64,000 nucleotides of DNA from Streptomyces xanthii. Lineage in GTDB: Bacteria > Actinomycetota > Actinomycetes > Streptomycetales > Streptomycetaceae. Under the pieces are notes generated by a model. The model was given only the letters and a program-made list of their open reading frames with translations, ran no database searches and was not told where the DNA came from. The translations under genes and the position numbers were made by a program. The stretch lies in NCBI RefSeq assembly GCF_014621695.1, contig NZ_CP061281.1, positions 7,440,001 through 7,504,000 of the forward strand. The letters run 5' to 3'. Each line of letters opens with the position of its first letter. The first letter of the stretch is position 1. Of the stretch, positions 1-8,182 are shown one piece after another.

Positions 1-594
1 GACGTCCACACAGATCGCGACACCGTCGTTCATCGTCACGGCCAGCGGCTGCGCGCCACCCATGCCGCCCATGCCGGCGGTCAGCGTGATCGTGCCGGCG
101 AGCGTCCCGTCGAACTTCTTGCGGGCGACGGCGCCGAAGGTCTCGTAGGTGCCCTGAAGGATGCCCTGCGAACCGATGTAGATCCACGAACCGGCCGTCA
201 TCTGGCCGTACATCGTGAGGCCCTCGGCCTCCAGCTTGCGGAACTCCTCCCAGTTGGCCCAGTCGCCCACCAGGTTGGAGTTGGCGAGGAGCACCCGCGG
301 CGCCCACTCGTTCGTGCGCATGACACCGACGGGCTTGCCGGACTGGACGAGGAGCGTCTCGTCGTCCTTCAGCGTCTTCAGGGTGCGGACGATCGCGTCG
401 TACGCCTCGTGGTTACGGGCGGCTTTGCCCGTGCCGCCGTAGACGACGAGGTCCTCGGGGTGCTCGGCGACCTCGGGATCGAGGTTGTTCATGAGCATCC
501 GCAGGGCGCCCTCCTGCTGCCACCCCAGGGTGTTCAGTTCGGTGCCGCGGGGGGCCCGGACGACGCCCGGCGCTGCGTGGGAAGGGGTGGTCAT
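1..594 (-). CDS. hutU: Urocanate hydratase (urocanase), N-terminal part
   Basis: Cytoplasmic urocanase of histidine degradation; it hydrates urocanate to imidazolone propionate using tightly bound NAD+. The 198 residues visible are the N-terminal part. They include the family blocks '[20 protein letters not shown]' near the start, '[17 protein letters not shown]', 'SGKPVGV', '[14 protein letters not shown]' and the Gly-rich '[18 protein letters not shown]'. The gene runs off the left edge, so roughly two thirds of the usual ~550 residues are missing. The ATG at 592-594 is preceded by a good GAGGAG ribosome site. It is divergent from a HutC-type repressor, which fits local control. Identification is very secure. 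Confidence 0.97.
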   Translation of the reverse strand, partial: MTTPSHAAPGVVRAPRGTELNTLGWQQEGALRMLMNNLDPEVAEHPEDLVVYGGTGKAARNHEAYDAIVRTLKTLKDDETLLVQSGKPVGVMRTNEWAPRVLLANSNLVGDWANWEEFRKLEAEGLTMYGQMTAGSWIYIGSQGILQGTYETFGAVARKKFDGTLAGTITLTAGMGGMGGAQPLAVTMNDGVAICVDV

Positions 595-678
595 GTGTGC
601 TCCTCAAGGGGATCGAGCGGTTGTGCACCCTCATGACACGCGAGCGCCGGACGCGGAACCAGCGGCGGCGCCCGCATT

Positions 679-692
679 TCTCGGATCCGAGA
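679..692. promoter_or_regulatory. 14-bp perfect palindrome between hutU and hutC-like gene
   Basis: TCTCGGATCCGAGA is a perfect 14-bp palindrome. It lies 85 bp upstream of the hutU start and 109 bp upstream of the divergent GntR gene. The position suits an operator for the neighbouring HutC-type repressor. This is inference from symmetry and location only; it does not resemble the Pseudomonas HutC site. Confidence 0.35.
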
Positions 693-801
693 CGCTTCCC
701 CGGCGAAGGACCTGACGAGGGACCAACGGCCCGTCCGCGCGGAGAACCGCTCCCATAGGATTCGAGGCAGGCAGGAGCAGGCTGGCGCGCAGGGGGAGCG
801 G

Positions 802-1578
802 ATGGCGAGGACGGTGGGCGGCGTGGTCGTGGACCCGGCGGAACTGGCCCGGTGGTACGAGGAGGGCGCGGGCGGATCCGTGCCCGCGTACCAGCGCGTC
901 AAGGAGCTCGTCGAGCGCCAGATCCGGGACGGGCACTGGCGCGAGGACGACGCGCTGCCCTCCGAGAGCCAGTTCGTCGACGCCCTCGGCCTGTCCCGCA
1001 TGACGGTCAACCGGGCGCTGCGCGAGCTCGCCGCCGACGGCGTCATCCGGCGCGTCATGGGCGTGGGCAGCTTCGTCGCCGAGCGCAAGGCCAGCTCGGC
1101 GCTCCTGGAGGTCCACAACATCTCGGACGAGGTCCGGGGCCGCGGCCACCGCTACGGGGCGCGGGTGCTGTCCCTGGGCGCGGAGCGGGCCGACGAGCGC
1201 ACCGCCGCGCACCTCGGGCTCGGCAAGGGCGACCCCGTCTTCCGCTCCCGGGTCGTGCACCTGGAGGACGGCGTGCCGCTCCAGCTGGAGGACCGCTACG
1301 TGAACCCGGCCTTCGCCCCCGGCTACCTGGACCAGGACTTCACGCGGCAGACCCCGTACACGTTCCTGTCGAAGGTCGCGCCGCTGGGCCGGGGCGAGCA
1401 CATCGTGGAGGCGGTCCTGGCCTCGCCGGAGGAGTGCGCGATCCTCGACGTCGCCCCCGCCGAGCCCTGCCTGCTGATCCAGCGCCGCACCTGGTCGCGC
1501 GACGCGCTCGTGAGCATCGCCCGGCTGCTGCACCCGGGCTCCCGGTACCGCCTCGAAGGCGCGTTCGCGACGCACTGA
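802..1578 (+). CDS. GntR family repressor, HutC subfamily
   Basis: Transcription factor of 258 residues. Residues ~30-95 form the GntR winged helix ('PSESQFVDALGLSRMTVNRA', then 'DGVIRRVMGVGSFVAE'). Residues ~110-250 form a UTRA ligand-binding domain ('GLGKGDPVFRSRVVHLEDGVP' region, 'QLEDRYVNPAFAPGYLDQDF', 'TPYTFL'). The ATG follows a strong GGGGGAG site. HutC proteins repress histidine-utilization genes and are released by urocanate. Placement head to head with hutU makes that role likely here, though the subfamily also contains sugar and other effector sensors. The family assignment is sure; the effector is inferred from context. Confidence 0.85.
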   Translation: MARTVGGVVVDPAELARWYEEGAGGSVPAYQRVKELVERQIRDGHWREDDALPSESQFVDALGLSRMTVNRALRELAADGVIRRVMGVGSFVAERKASSALLEVHNISDEVRGRGHRYGARVLSLGAERADERTAAHLGLGKGDPVFRSRVVHLEDGVPLQLEDRYVNPAFAPGYLDQDFTRQTPYTFLSKVAPLGRGEHIVEAVLASPEECAILDVAPAEPCLLIQRRTWSRDALVSIARLLHPGSRYRLEGAFATH

Positions 1579-1603
1579 GCACCCACCAGGTGCCGGCCGG
1601 CGC

Positions 1604-2464
1604 TCACTGCGTCGGTTCGGTCCTCGTCACCGGGCCCGCGGCCGTCGTCGGCGTGTGCCCCGAGACCGCGGCCGTCAGCCGCGCCGCGCCCTGCGCGAGT
1701 GCCTCCCGCACTTCCTCCGTGTCGTGCCGGCCGTGATGGCGGCGCCAGGTCGTGCTGATCGCGGCGACCGGCCGCTCGTTGTGGTCGAAGGCCGCCACCC
1801 CCATCGAGCAGAAGCCCTGCGACACCAGCTCGACCTCCTGGGACCAGCCGCGCTCCCGCTCCCGGGCCAGCTCACCGGTCAGCTCCGGCAGGGAACGCGG
1901 GCCCCGGCCGGTCCGGGTGGTCAGGTCGCCGGGGCGGGAGAAGAGCGCCCGCAGCTGTGCCTCCGAGGTGTGGGCGAGGATGGCCCGCCCGTTGGCCGTC
2001 AGATGGGCCGGCAGGCGCACGCCCACATCCGTCACAAGTGCGATGTCGATGTCCCCGGCGCGGGCCGGCGGACGCTCCTTGAGCAGGTAGACCGTCTCCG
2101 CTCCGTGCAGGATCCCGAGGTGCACGGTCTGGCCGAGCCGGCTCGCGACCGTGCGCAGGATCGGCCGGGCGAGACGCTCCAGCGGTTCGTGACGCAGATA
2201 GGCCGAGCCGACCTCGAAGGACGCGACCCCGAGCCCGTAGGCCTGCTCCGACGGCACGTAGGTGACGAAGCCGCGGTCCGCGAGGACGGTCAGGATGTGG
2301 TACGCCGACGAGCGCGGAACATCCAGGTCACGAGCGAGGGTCGCCGCCTGCACCAGGCCGGGGCGACCGGCAAGGTATACCAGAATGTCGAGGGCCCGTC
2401 CCACGGCGGGGGAGGCACTGGAGGATGTGCGGGGCGGTGACTTGCGCTCATTCCGCTCATTCAT
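1604..2464 (-). CDS. IclR family transcriptional regulator
   Basis: A 286-residue IclR regulator. Residues ~20-80 are the N-terminal winged helix ('VGRALDILVYLAGRPGLVQA', then 'LDVPRSSAYHILTVLADRGF'). The remaining ~200 residues are the GAF-like effector domain, with 'GQTVHLGILHGAETVYL', 'LTANGRAILAH' and 'GFCSMGVAAFDH'. I chose the ATG at 2462-2464 because a GAGGTGG ribosome site sits just upstream; a further in-frame start 40 codons upstream would run through the promoter dyad. It is divergent from an amino-acid permease and probably controls it. The inducer cannot be read from sequence. Confidence 0.88.
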   Translation of the reverse strand: MNERNERKSPPRTSSSASPAVGRALDILVYLAGRPGLVQAATLARDLDVPRSSAYHILTVLADRGFVTYVPSEQAYGLGVASFEVGSAYLRHEPLERLARPILRTVASRLGQTVHLGILHGAETVYLLKERPPARAGDIDIALVTDVGVRLPAHLTANGRAILAHTSEAQLRALFSRPGDLTTRTGRGPRSLPELTGELARERERGWSQEVELVSQGFCSMGVAAFDHNERPVAAISTTWRRHHGRHDTEEVREALAQGAARLTAAVSGHTPTTAAGPVTRTEPTQ

Positions 2465-2485
2465 CGGACCACCTCTTGACGCGCC

Positions 2486-2505
2486 TGTATAGACAGGAAT
2501 ATACA
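2486..2505. promoter_or_regulatory. Inverted repeat TGTATA-N8-TATACA, probable IclR operator
   Basis: A perfect 6-bp inverted repeat with an 8-bp spacer lies in the AT-richest stretch of the IclR/permease divergent intergenic region, 21 bp upstream of the IclR start codon. Its size and position suit an operator used for autoregulation and for permease control. TATACA on either strand could also serve as a -10 element, so promoter and operator may overlap. Functional assignment is inference. Confidence 0.45.
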
Positions 2506-2620
2506 AGCTGACGTTCGCTGTCGGGAGCTCGGAAAAACAGGTCGATGCCGCAGGCATCTCACCCCCCACATGTTCCTCCGGCACGTCCTCCGGCCCCCAC
2601 CCCCAGAGGGAGACATTCGT

Positions 2621-4066
2621 TTGCGTACCGAAAAAGCCGGCCTGAGCCGCGGGCTCAACTCACGGCACATCCGCTTCATCGCCCTCGGCTCGGCGATCGG
2701 CACCGGCCTGTTCTACGGATCCTCGGCGTCGATCGAGACCGGTGGGCCCGCAGTCCTGCTCGCCTACCTGATCGGCGGCGCGGCCGTCTTCCTCGTGCTC
2801 AGGTCGCTCGGCGAGATGGCGGTGGCCAACCCCAGCGCCGGTTCCTTCGGTGAGTACGCGAGCCGTCACCTCGGCCCGCTCGCCGGCTTCCTCACCGGCT
2901 GGACGTACGCCTTCGAGATGGTCATCGTGGCGGTGGCCGACGTGACCGCCATCGGTGTGTACATGGGCTTCTGGTTCCCCGACGTGCCCCGCTGGATCTG
3001 GGTGCTGGCCGCCGTCCTCATCGTCGGCGCGCTGAACCTCGTCAGCGTCAAGGTCTTCGGCGAGCTGGAGTTCTGGCTCTCCCTCGTGAAGATCGTGGCC
3101 ATCGTCTCCATGATCATCGTCGGCATCGTGGTCATCGCCTTCAGCCTCGGCACCGGCCACGTCCACGTCGGCATCGACAACCTCTGGAACAACGGCGGAT
3201 TCTTCGCCGGCGGCATCGACGGCTGGGTCCTCTCCTTCGCCATCGTCATGTTCGCGTTCGGCGGCACGGAGATCATCGGTGTCACGGCCGGCGAGGCCGA
3301 GTCCCCGGAGAAGACCATCCCGAGCGCGGTGAACTCCATCCCGCTGCGCATCATCCTGTTCTACGTCCTGACCCTCGCCGTGATCATGTCGATCACCCCG
3401 TGGCAGCAGATCAGCGACTCCGGCAGCCCGTTCGTGCAGATCTTCGCCGGTGTGGGCCTCAAGTCCGCGGCCGCGGTCCTGAACGTCGTGGTGCTCACCG
3501 CCGCGCTCTCCGCCATCAACAGCGACATCTTCGCCGCGGGCCGCACCATGTTCGGCCTCGCCGAGCGCGGCCAGGGTCCCGCCGTCATGCGCCGCACGAC
3601 CCCCAACGGCGTGCCGTGGGTGACCACCCTCGTCATGATCGGCGCCCTGCTCTTCGGCGTCGTGATGAACGCGGTCGTCCCCGGCGAGATCTTCCTGATC
3701 ATCGCCTCCATCGCGACGTTCGCGACGGTCTTCGTCTGGGTCATGATCATGCTCACCCACGTCAAGGCCCGCCGCGCGATGTCTCCGGAGGAGACCGCCG
3801 CGCTGAAGTTCCCGGCCCCGTTCTGGCCCTACGGCCAGATCATCACCCTGGTCTTCATGACCGCGGTGCTGGTGCTCCTCGGATTCGAGGAGGACACCCG
3901 CGTGGCGCTCGAGGTCGGCGTGGTCTGGCTGGCCCTGCTCACCGTGGTCTTCTTCCTGGCCGTCCGCCGCAAGGCCGGTACCGACCCGCAGTCGGTGCCG
4001 TCCACGGACGAGGACGCCGGCGCCGTGAACACGGTGAAGGAGGAGCGGGCCGAGGTCTCCGGCTGA
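2621..4066 (+). CDS. Amino-acid permease (APC superfamily, AAT family)
   Basis: A 481-residue integral membrane amino-acid:proton symporter with about 12 hydrophobic segments. The signature '[20 protein letters not shown]' at the N-terminus, then '[17 protein letters not shown]', '[20 protein letters not shown]' and '[21 protein letters not shown]', is typical of the ProY/AroP/HisP group. The TTG at 2621 is preferred because AGAGGGAGA lies 8 bases upstream and the conserved region begins at once; an ATG at 2570 in the same frame has no such site. The nearby hut genes make histidine or proline a reasonable substrate guess, no more. A strong terminator follows. Confidence 0.9.
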   Translation: MRTEKAGLSRGLNSRHIRFIALGSAIGTGLFYGSSASIETGGPAVLLAYLIGGAAVFLVLRSLGEMAVANPSAGSFGEYASRHLGPLAGFLTGWTYAFEMVIVAVADVTAIGVYMGFWFPDVPRWIWVLAAVLIVGALNLVSVKVFGELEFWLSLVKIVAIVSMIIVGIVVIAFSLGTGHVHVGIDNLWNNGGFFAGGIDGWVLSFAIVMFAFGGTEIIGVTAGEAESPEKTIPSAVNSIPLRIILFYVLTLAVIMSITPWQQISDSGSPFVQIFAGVGLKSAAAVLNVVVLTAALSAINSDIFAAGRTMFGLAERGQGPAVMRRTTPNGVPWVTTLVMIGALLFGVVMNAVVPGEIFLIIASIATFATVFVWVMIMLTHVKARRAMSPEETAALKFPAPFWPYGQIITLVFMTAVLVLLGFEEDTRVALEVGVVWLALLTVVFFLAVRRKAGTDPQSVPSTDEDAGAVNTVKEERAEVSG

Positions 4067-4081
4067 GCCGTTCCGCACCCT

Positions 4082-4118
4082 GAAGCGGGCACCCTCCACC
4101 GAGGAGGGTGCCCGCTTC
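4082..4118 (+). terminator. Strong hairpin terminator
   Basis: GAAGCGGGCACCCTCC and its exact reverse complement form a 16-bp perfect stem around a 5-base loop (4098-4102), 15 bases after the permease stop. It can also end transcription arriving leftward from nothing nearby, so it serves mainly the permease and insulates the convergent AraC gene. There is no T-tract, as usual in streptomycetes. Confidence 0.85.
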
Positions 4119-4158
4119 GTGCGTTCGGGCTCGCGTGCACCCGCGTGCGCGTCCGCGC

Positions 4159-4938
4159 TCAGGAGCCCTGGCGCGACCCGGGCGTGTGCCCGAACGTCCG
4201 GCGGAACACGGCGATGAACGTGCTCGCCGACGACCATCCGCACCGGTGCGCGACCGCCGTGACGGACAGGCCGTCCGCGAGCAGCACCAGCGCGTGGTGC
4301 AGCCGGATCTGGGTGCGCCACTGAGGGAAGGTCAGCCCGAGATCGGCACGGAGCAGCCGCGAGAGCGTCCGCGCGCTCGCCCCGACCTGCCGTCCCAGCT
4401 CCTCCAGGGACCGCGCGTCACCGGGGTCCGCGCGCAGGACGGCGTACACCGCGCACAGCAGGGGAGCGGCCGGTGCGGGCAGATGCAGCGGCCGTTCGGG
4501 CGCGACCCTCAACTCGTCGAGCAGGACGGCCCGCAGGCGCGCCCGCCGCGCGCTGTCGTCCTCGGGATCACGCGTGTACGCCACGATCAGCTCCCGCAGC
4601 AGCGGACTGACGTCGAGCACCGTCGGCTCCGTCAGCGCGAGCGGGTTCTGCGCGGCGGGCAGCCCCACGAGGTGCAGTTCGAGTTCGCCGTGCGCCTGGT
4701 GCCGGTGCACCGTCCCGGCCGGGATCCAGATGGCGCGGGTCGCGGGTGTCACCCATGAACCGGCGTCCGTCGTCACCGCGATGGTGCCGTGCCCCGCGTA
4801 GACGATCTGGTGGTCGTCGTGGCGATGGGCGTCGATCTCCCCGCCGGACGCCAGCCACCGTGTGCTGGTGGGCGCGACGCTCGTGTGCCGGACGGCGGCC
4901 GGCGCCCGCGCGGCGCCTTCGTGGCGGATGTTCTGCAT
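4159..4938 (-). CDS. AraC family regulator with N-terminal cupin
   Basis: A 259-residue regulator. Residues ~20-110 are a cupin-type sensor ('GGEIDAHRHDDHQIVYAGHG', then 'IWIPAGTVHRHQAHGE'). Residues ~160-255 are the double helix-turn-helix ('SLEELGRQVGASARTLSRLL' and 'LSVTAVAHRCGWSSASTFIA', ending 'FRRTFGHTPG'). It is divergent from an Fsr-type MFS exporter, with 54 bp between start codons. This is the usual arrangement for an activator or repressor of the exporter. The shared gap holds the imperfect dyad TGTCACTTTATCGAAAGCGC, a possible binding site. Confidence 0.9.
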   Translation of the reverse strand: MQNIRHEGAARAPAAVRHTSVAPTSTRWLASGGEIDAHRHDDHQIVYAGHGTIAVTTDAGSWVTPATRAIWIPAGTVHRHQAHGELELHLVGLPAAQNPLALTEPTVLDVSPLLRELIVAYTRDPEDDSARRARLRAVLLDELRVAPERPLHLPAPAAPLLCAVYAVLRADPGDARSLEELGRQVGASARTLSRLLRADLGLTFPQWRTQIRLHHALVLLADGLSVTAVAHRCGWSSASTFIAVFRRTFGHTPGSRQGS

Positions 4939-4992
4939 CGCCTGTCACTTTATCGAAAGCGCGACACCGTGCCTTCTTCGCAGGATGAGGAC

Positions 4993-6324
4993 GTGCGAAG
5001 GAACACCTCGATCCTGCTGCTCTCCGTGGGCCACGCCTGCGTCGACATCTACCAGGGCGCCGTGGCGTCCCTCATCCCGTTCTTCGTGGCCGAACGCGCC
5101 TACACGTACGCCGTCGCCTCCGGTCTCGTCCTCGCCGCGTCGCTCCTGTCGTCCGTGGCCCAGCCCGTGTTCGGCATGCTCACCGACCGGTGGGCGATGC
5201 CCTGGCTGCTGCCGGCCGGCACGCTCCTCGGCGGCGCCGGGATCGCGCTCAGCGGCGTGACCGGCTCGTACGCGCTCACGCTCGTCTTCGTCGCGGTCTC
5301 CGGGATCGGCGTCGCCGCCTACCACCCCGAATCCGCCCGACTGGCCCGGCTGGCGAGCCGGGGCAGCCACCGCGCCATGAGCTGGTTCTCCCTGGGCGGC
5401 AACATCGGCTTCGCCCTGGCCCCCGTCATGGTGTCCGTCGTCATCGGTCACGGCTCACTGCGCTGGACCCCGTTCCTGGCCCTGCCCGCGCTCGCCGGCG
5501 CGGCCCTCGCCGCCCCCGTGCTGCGTCTGACGGCCCGGCGTCAGGCCGGCGCGCCCCCGTCCGCTCCGGCACCGGACCGCCCGGACGACGTGCGGTCCTT
5601 CCTGAAACTCTCGCTGGCCGTCGTCTCCCGCTCGGTCGTCTTCATCGGCCTGAGCACCTTCGTCGCCCTGTACACACGGCAGCGCATGCACGGCAGTTCG
5701 GGCGCGGGCACCGCCGCGCTGTTCCTCCTGTTCGCGGGCGGCGCCGTCGGCTCGCTCCTGGGCGGCTCCCTGGCCCACCGCCACGACCGTGTCCGCGTCT
5801 GCCGCTGGTCCTACCTGCTCACCGTGGCCGCCGTGGCCGGACTGCTCTACGTGCCGGGCCCCGCCCTGTACGTCTTCGTGGCCCTGACCTCGGCCGGGCT
5901 CTACGTCCCCTTCTCGCTCCAGGTCACCCTGGGCCAGGACTACCTGCCCTCCCGCGTCGGCACGGCCGGCGGCGTCACGCTCGGACTCACCGTCAGCATC
6001 GGCGGCCTGATCAGTCCGCTGCTCGGCCGCCTCGCCGACACCCTCACCTTGCAGACCGCCCTGACCCCGCTCATCGCCATGCCCGCCCTGAGCTGGCTCT
6101 TCTTCCGCACCCTGCCCGAGCCCGCGCCCCCGGGAGCGCCCGCTCCTGACGGTCCGTCGCCCCGCGGCCCCGCACGCGGTCTCGGTGCGAGGAAAACGGA
6201 AGATCTCCCTCCTGTTGTGGCGTCCGAGAGGGGTGTGGTGCAGTGGACGGACGGCGGGGGAGTGCGGGGCACGGAGGGGATTCCGCACTCCGCCCCCACC
6301 GGCACGCGCGCGGGACACGAGTGA
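4993..6324 (+). CDS. MFS exporter, fosmidomycin-resistance (Fsr) type
   Basis: A drug:proton antiporter of the major facilitator superfamily, 443 residues and about 12 membrane segments. The N-terminal block 'VGHACVDIYQGAVASLIPFF' matches the Fsr signature (H-x3-D-x-Y-Q-G-x-x-x-x-x-x-P-F), and 'LTDRW' is the loop 2-3 MFS motif. GTG at 4993 has AGGA 7 bases upstream; an in-frame GTG at 4969 is the alternative. The last ~65 residues (from about 6130) form a hydrophilic Pro/Gly-rich tail with no match to the family; it may be translated junk after an earlier ancestral stop. Divergent from a cupin-AraC regulator. The substrate is unknown. Confidence 0.88.
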   Translation: MRRNTSILLLSVGHACVDIYQGAVASLIPFFVAERAYTYAVASGLVLAASLLSSVAQPVFGMLTDRWAMPWLLPAGTLLGGAGIALSGVTGSYALTLVFVAVSGIGVAAYHPESARLARLASRGSHRAMSWFSLGGNIGFALAPVMVSVVIGHGSLRWTPFLALPALAGAALAAPVLRLTARRQAGAPPSAPAPDRPDDVRSFLKLSLAVVSRSVVFIGLSTFVALYTRQRMHGSSGAGTAALFLLFAGGAVGSLLGGSLAHRHDRVRVCRWSYLLTVAAVAGLLYVPGPALYVFVALTSAGLYVPFSLQVTLGQDYLPSRVGTAGGVTLGLTVSIGGLISPLLGRLADTLTLQTALTPLIAMPALSWLFFRTLPEPAPPGAPAPDGPSPRGPARGLGARKTEDLPPVVASERGVVQWTDGGGVRGTEGIPHSAPTGTRAGHE

Positions 6325-6394
6325 CCGTGCGTCAGCGCGGACGGGAGCGGGAGGCGCACACCGAGTCCGGCCGTGAGCGGGGCGGGCCCGGACG

Positions 6395-7189
6395 TCAGGG
6401 CAGGATCGAGTCCACGTAGCCGCCGTCCACCCGCAGCGCGCCGCCCGTCGTCGCCGAGGCCTGGTCCGAGGCGAGATAGACCACCATGTTCGCGATCTCC
6501 TCGGGCTCGATCAGGCGCTGGATCAGAGACTGCGGACGGTACTCGCGCATGAAGACCCGCTGCGCCTCGTCCCACGCCAGGTCCCGGTCCACGAGCCCGT
6601 ACACGAAGTCCTCGACCCCGCCCGTGTGCGTCGGACCGGCGATGACCGAGTTGACGGTCACTCCGGTGCCCGCGGCCTGCTTGGCGAAGCCCCGGGTCAC
6701 CGCGAGCAGCGCCGTCTTGGACATGCCGTAGTGGATCATCTCGGCGGGGATCACCACGGCGGAGTCGCTCGCGATGTTCTGGATCCGGCCCCAGCCGCGC
6801 CCGCTCATCCCCGGCAGGTACTGGCGGACGAGCCGTACGGCGGCCAGCACGTTCACCTCGAAGTAGCGGCGCCACTCGTCGTCGGTGATCTCCAGCGGGT
6901 CCGCCGAGTCGAAGATGCCCAGGTTGTTGACCAGGATGTCCACGCGCGGCAGCGCCTCGGCGGCCCGCCGGGCGCCCTCCTCCGTGGTGACGTCGGCGGT
7001 GACCGGCACGAACTCCGCTCCCGGCGCGTCCCCGCGGAGCCGCCCGATCGCCTCCTCGACCCGGTCCCCGGACCGCCCGTTGATCCCTACGGTGGCACCG
7101 GCCCGGGCCAGCCCGGTGGCGATCGCGGCACCGATGCCCTGGGTCGAACCGGTGACCAGCGCGGTACGTCCCGACAGGTCGATCTGCAT
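6395..7189 (-). CDS. SDR family oxidoreductase
   Basis: A classical short-chain dehydrogenase/reductase of 264 residues. It has the cofactor motif 'TGSTQGIGAAIATGLARAG', the structural 'NNLGIF' (N-N-x-G) and the catalytic Ser-Tyr-Lys in 'ASDSAV...HYGMSK' with Tyr and Lys four apart. The C-terminus ends 'TGGALRVDGGYVDSILP'. The ATG at 7187-7189 follows AAGGAG. The likely reaction is NAD(P)-linked keto/hydroxyl interconversion of a small substrate. It stands alone downstream of the exporter; the substrate is unknown. Confidence 0.9.
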   Translation of the reverse strand: MQIDLSGRTALVTGSTQGIGAAIATGLARAGATVGINGRSGDRVEEAIGRLRGDAPGAEFVPVTADVTTEEGARRAAEALPRVDILVNNLGIFDSADPLEITDDEWRRYFEVNVLAAVRLVRQYLPGMSGRGWGRIQNIASDSAVVIPAEMIHYGMSKTALLAVTRGFAKQAAGTGVTVNSVIAGPTHTGGVEDFVYGLVDRDLAWDEAQRVFMREYRPQSLIQRLIEPEEIANMVVYLASDQASATTGGALRVDGGYVDSILP

Positions 7190-7265
7190 GGGGTCGGCTC
7201 CTTGCGGTGTGGGGCACGTTCTCACCCAGCCTGCCCGGACCGGCCCGGGGCGCAACTCCGCCCGC

Positions 7266-7576
7266 TCAGCCGGTCGCGTCGAGCACCGCGCGGAAGCGGG
7301 CCCGGCCCGCCGGCATGTGCGTGTACTCCTTCGGCGCCTCGGACAGCGGGAACCCCTCGATCCGCGGCCTGACCCCGGCCGCCACGCTGAATGCCAGGTC
7401 GTCCTCGTTCTCGACCGGCGCCCCCGTCAGGTGTCCCCGCACGGCGCGGGTGCCGAACAGCACTCGCCCGGCGTCCACCCGCACCGGGTCCGGCGCGGCG
7501 CCGAGCGGCAAGAGCCGCCCGTGCGGCGTCGGCACAGTGCCCGCCGATGCCCTGCACCGCGACGAGCTGAGTCAGC
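7266..7576 (-). pseudogene. Remnant of a zinc-type alcohol dehydrogenase
   Basis: Reading leftward from 7576, one frame gives 'LTQLVAVQGIGGH', the nucleotide-binding signature of zinc alcohol dehydrogenases (normally D-L-V-A-V-Q-G-I-G-G-L-G-H). After about position 7536 the coding sense shifts by one frame and continues as 'HGRLLPLGAAPDPVRVDAG', 'VRGHLTGAPVENEDDLAF' and 'KEYTHMPAGRARFRAVLD', the C-terminal third of the same family, ending at 7266. The catalytic N-terminal domain and most of the Rossmann fold are gone. The remnant abuts the stop of the YciI-like gene (7572). I read it as a decayed alcohol dehydrogenase with a large 5' loss, an internal deletion and a frameshift. Confidence 0.7.
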
Positions 7577-8120
7577 GGCGACCGCCGCACTCCCACGGAT
7601 GCACCTCGACCTGCGCCCAGGGACCCGCGCCCAGTACACCCCGCGCCGCCTCCGCGTCCGGGGCCCGCACCAGTGCGGCCGTCCCCAACCACGTCTCCCC
7701 GTCGTCGGACAGGAGCGGGCCGAACGCCAGCAGTTCCTCCCGTTCGGCCGGCACCGCGTACCGGGCGCCCGCCTCCGGGCCGAGGCCGAGGACCAGATAC
7801 CGGTCCTCGCCGGTGAGCCCGCCCGCGAAGTCCCACATCGTGCGCCCCAGCTCGTTGCGCCACCGGCGCACCATCACGTCCCGGTACGCCCCGGCCTGAT
7901 AGCCGGGCTCCTCGCAGGCGAAGGCCCAGGCCGCGGCCGGGTCCGGCAGCTCGGCGATGTGCACGCTGCCCCTGAGCGACTCGCCGTCCGCCTCGAAGAC
8001 CGGGCCGCGCGCGATCAGTTCGGCCGCGAACCCGTCCATGTACGACCAGTGGTCCTCCAGCAGCGCCTGACGCAGCGCGAGCGAGCCGACCCGGTCCCGG
8101 TGATAAACGAAGAACTCCAT
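7572..8120 (-). CDS. YciI-like domain protein
   Basis: A 182-residue cytoplasmic protein that looks like two tandem YciI-like (dimeric alpha/beta barrel) halves. The first half has 'MEFFVYHRDRVGSLALRQAL', 'DHWSYMDGF', 'IARGPVFEADGESLRGSVHI' and 'DPAAAWAFACEEPGYQAGAY'. The second has 'YLVLGLGPEAGARYAVPAER', 'AFGPLLSDDGETWLGTAALV' and 'ARGVLGAGPWAQVEVHPWE'. Such proteins are small-molecule lyases or sensors, and no reaction can be assigned. The stop overlaps the junction with the alcohol dehydrogenase remnant, so the rearrangement that broke that gene probably happened just behind this one. Confidence 0.75.
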   Translation of the reverse strand: MEFFVYHRDRVGSLALRQALLEDHWSYMDGFAAELIARGPVFEADGESLRGSVHIAELPDPAAAWAFACEEPGYQAGAYRDVMVRRWRNELGRTMWDFAGGLTGEDRYLVLGLGPEAGARYAVPAEREELLAFGPLLSDDGETWLGTAALVRAPDAEAARGVLGAGPWAQVEVHPWECGGRR

Positions 8121-8182
8121 GTCCGCAGACCCTTCCGTACGGGGCCACGGTCCTCAACCGGCTTTAGCCCGGCGGGGACCCG

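Noticed and set aside
2660..4321. 553-codon open frame on the minus strand
   Set aside because: Antisense to the amino-acid permease; His/Asp/Glu-rich mirror of hydrophobic codons, no domain.
6130..6324. Separate small gene within the tail of the Fsr-like exporter
   Set aside because: It stays in the exporter frame, has no start with ribosome site and no other support; kept as an odd C-terminal extension.
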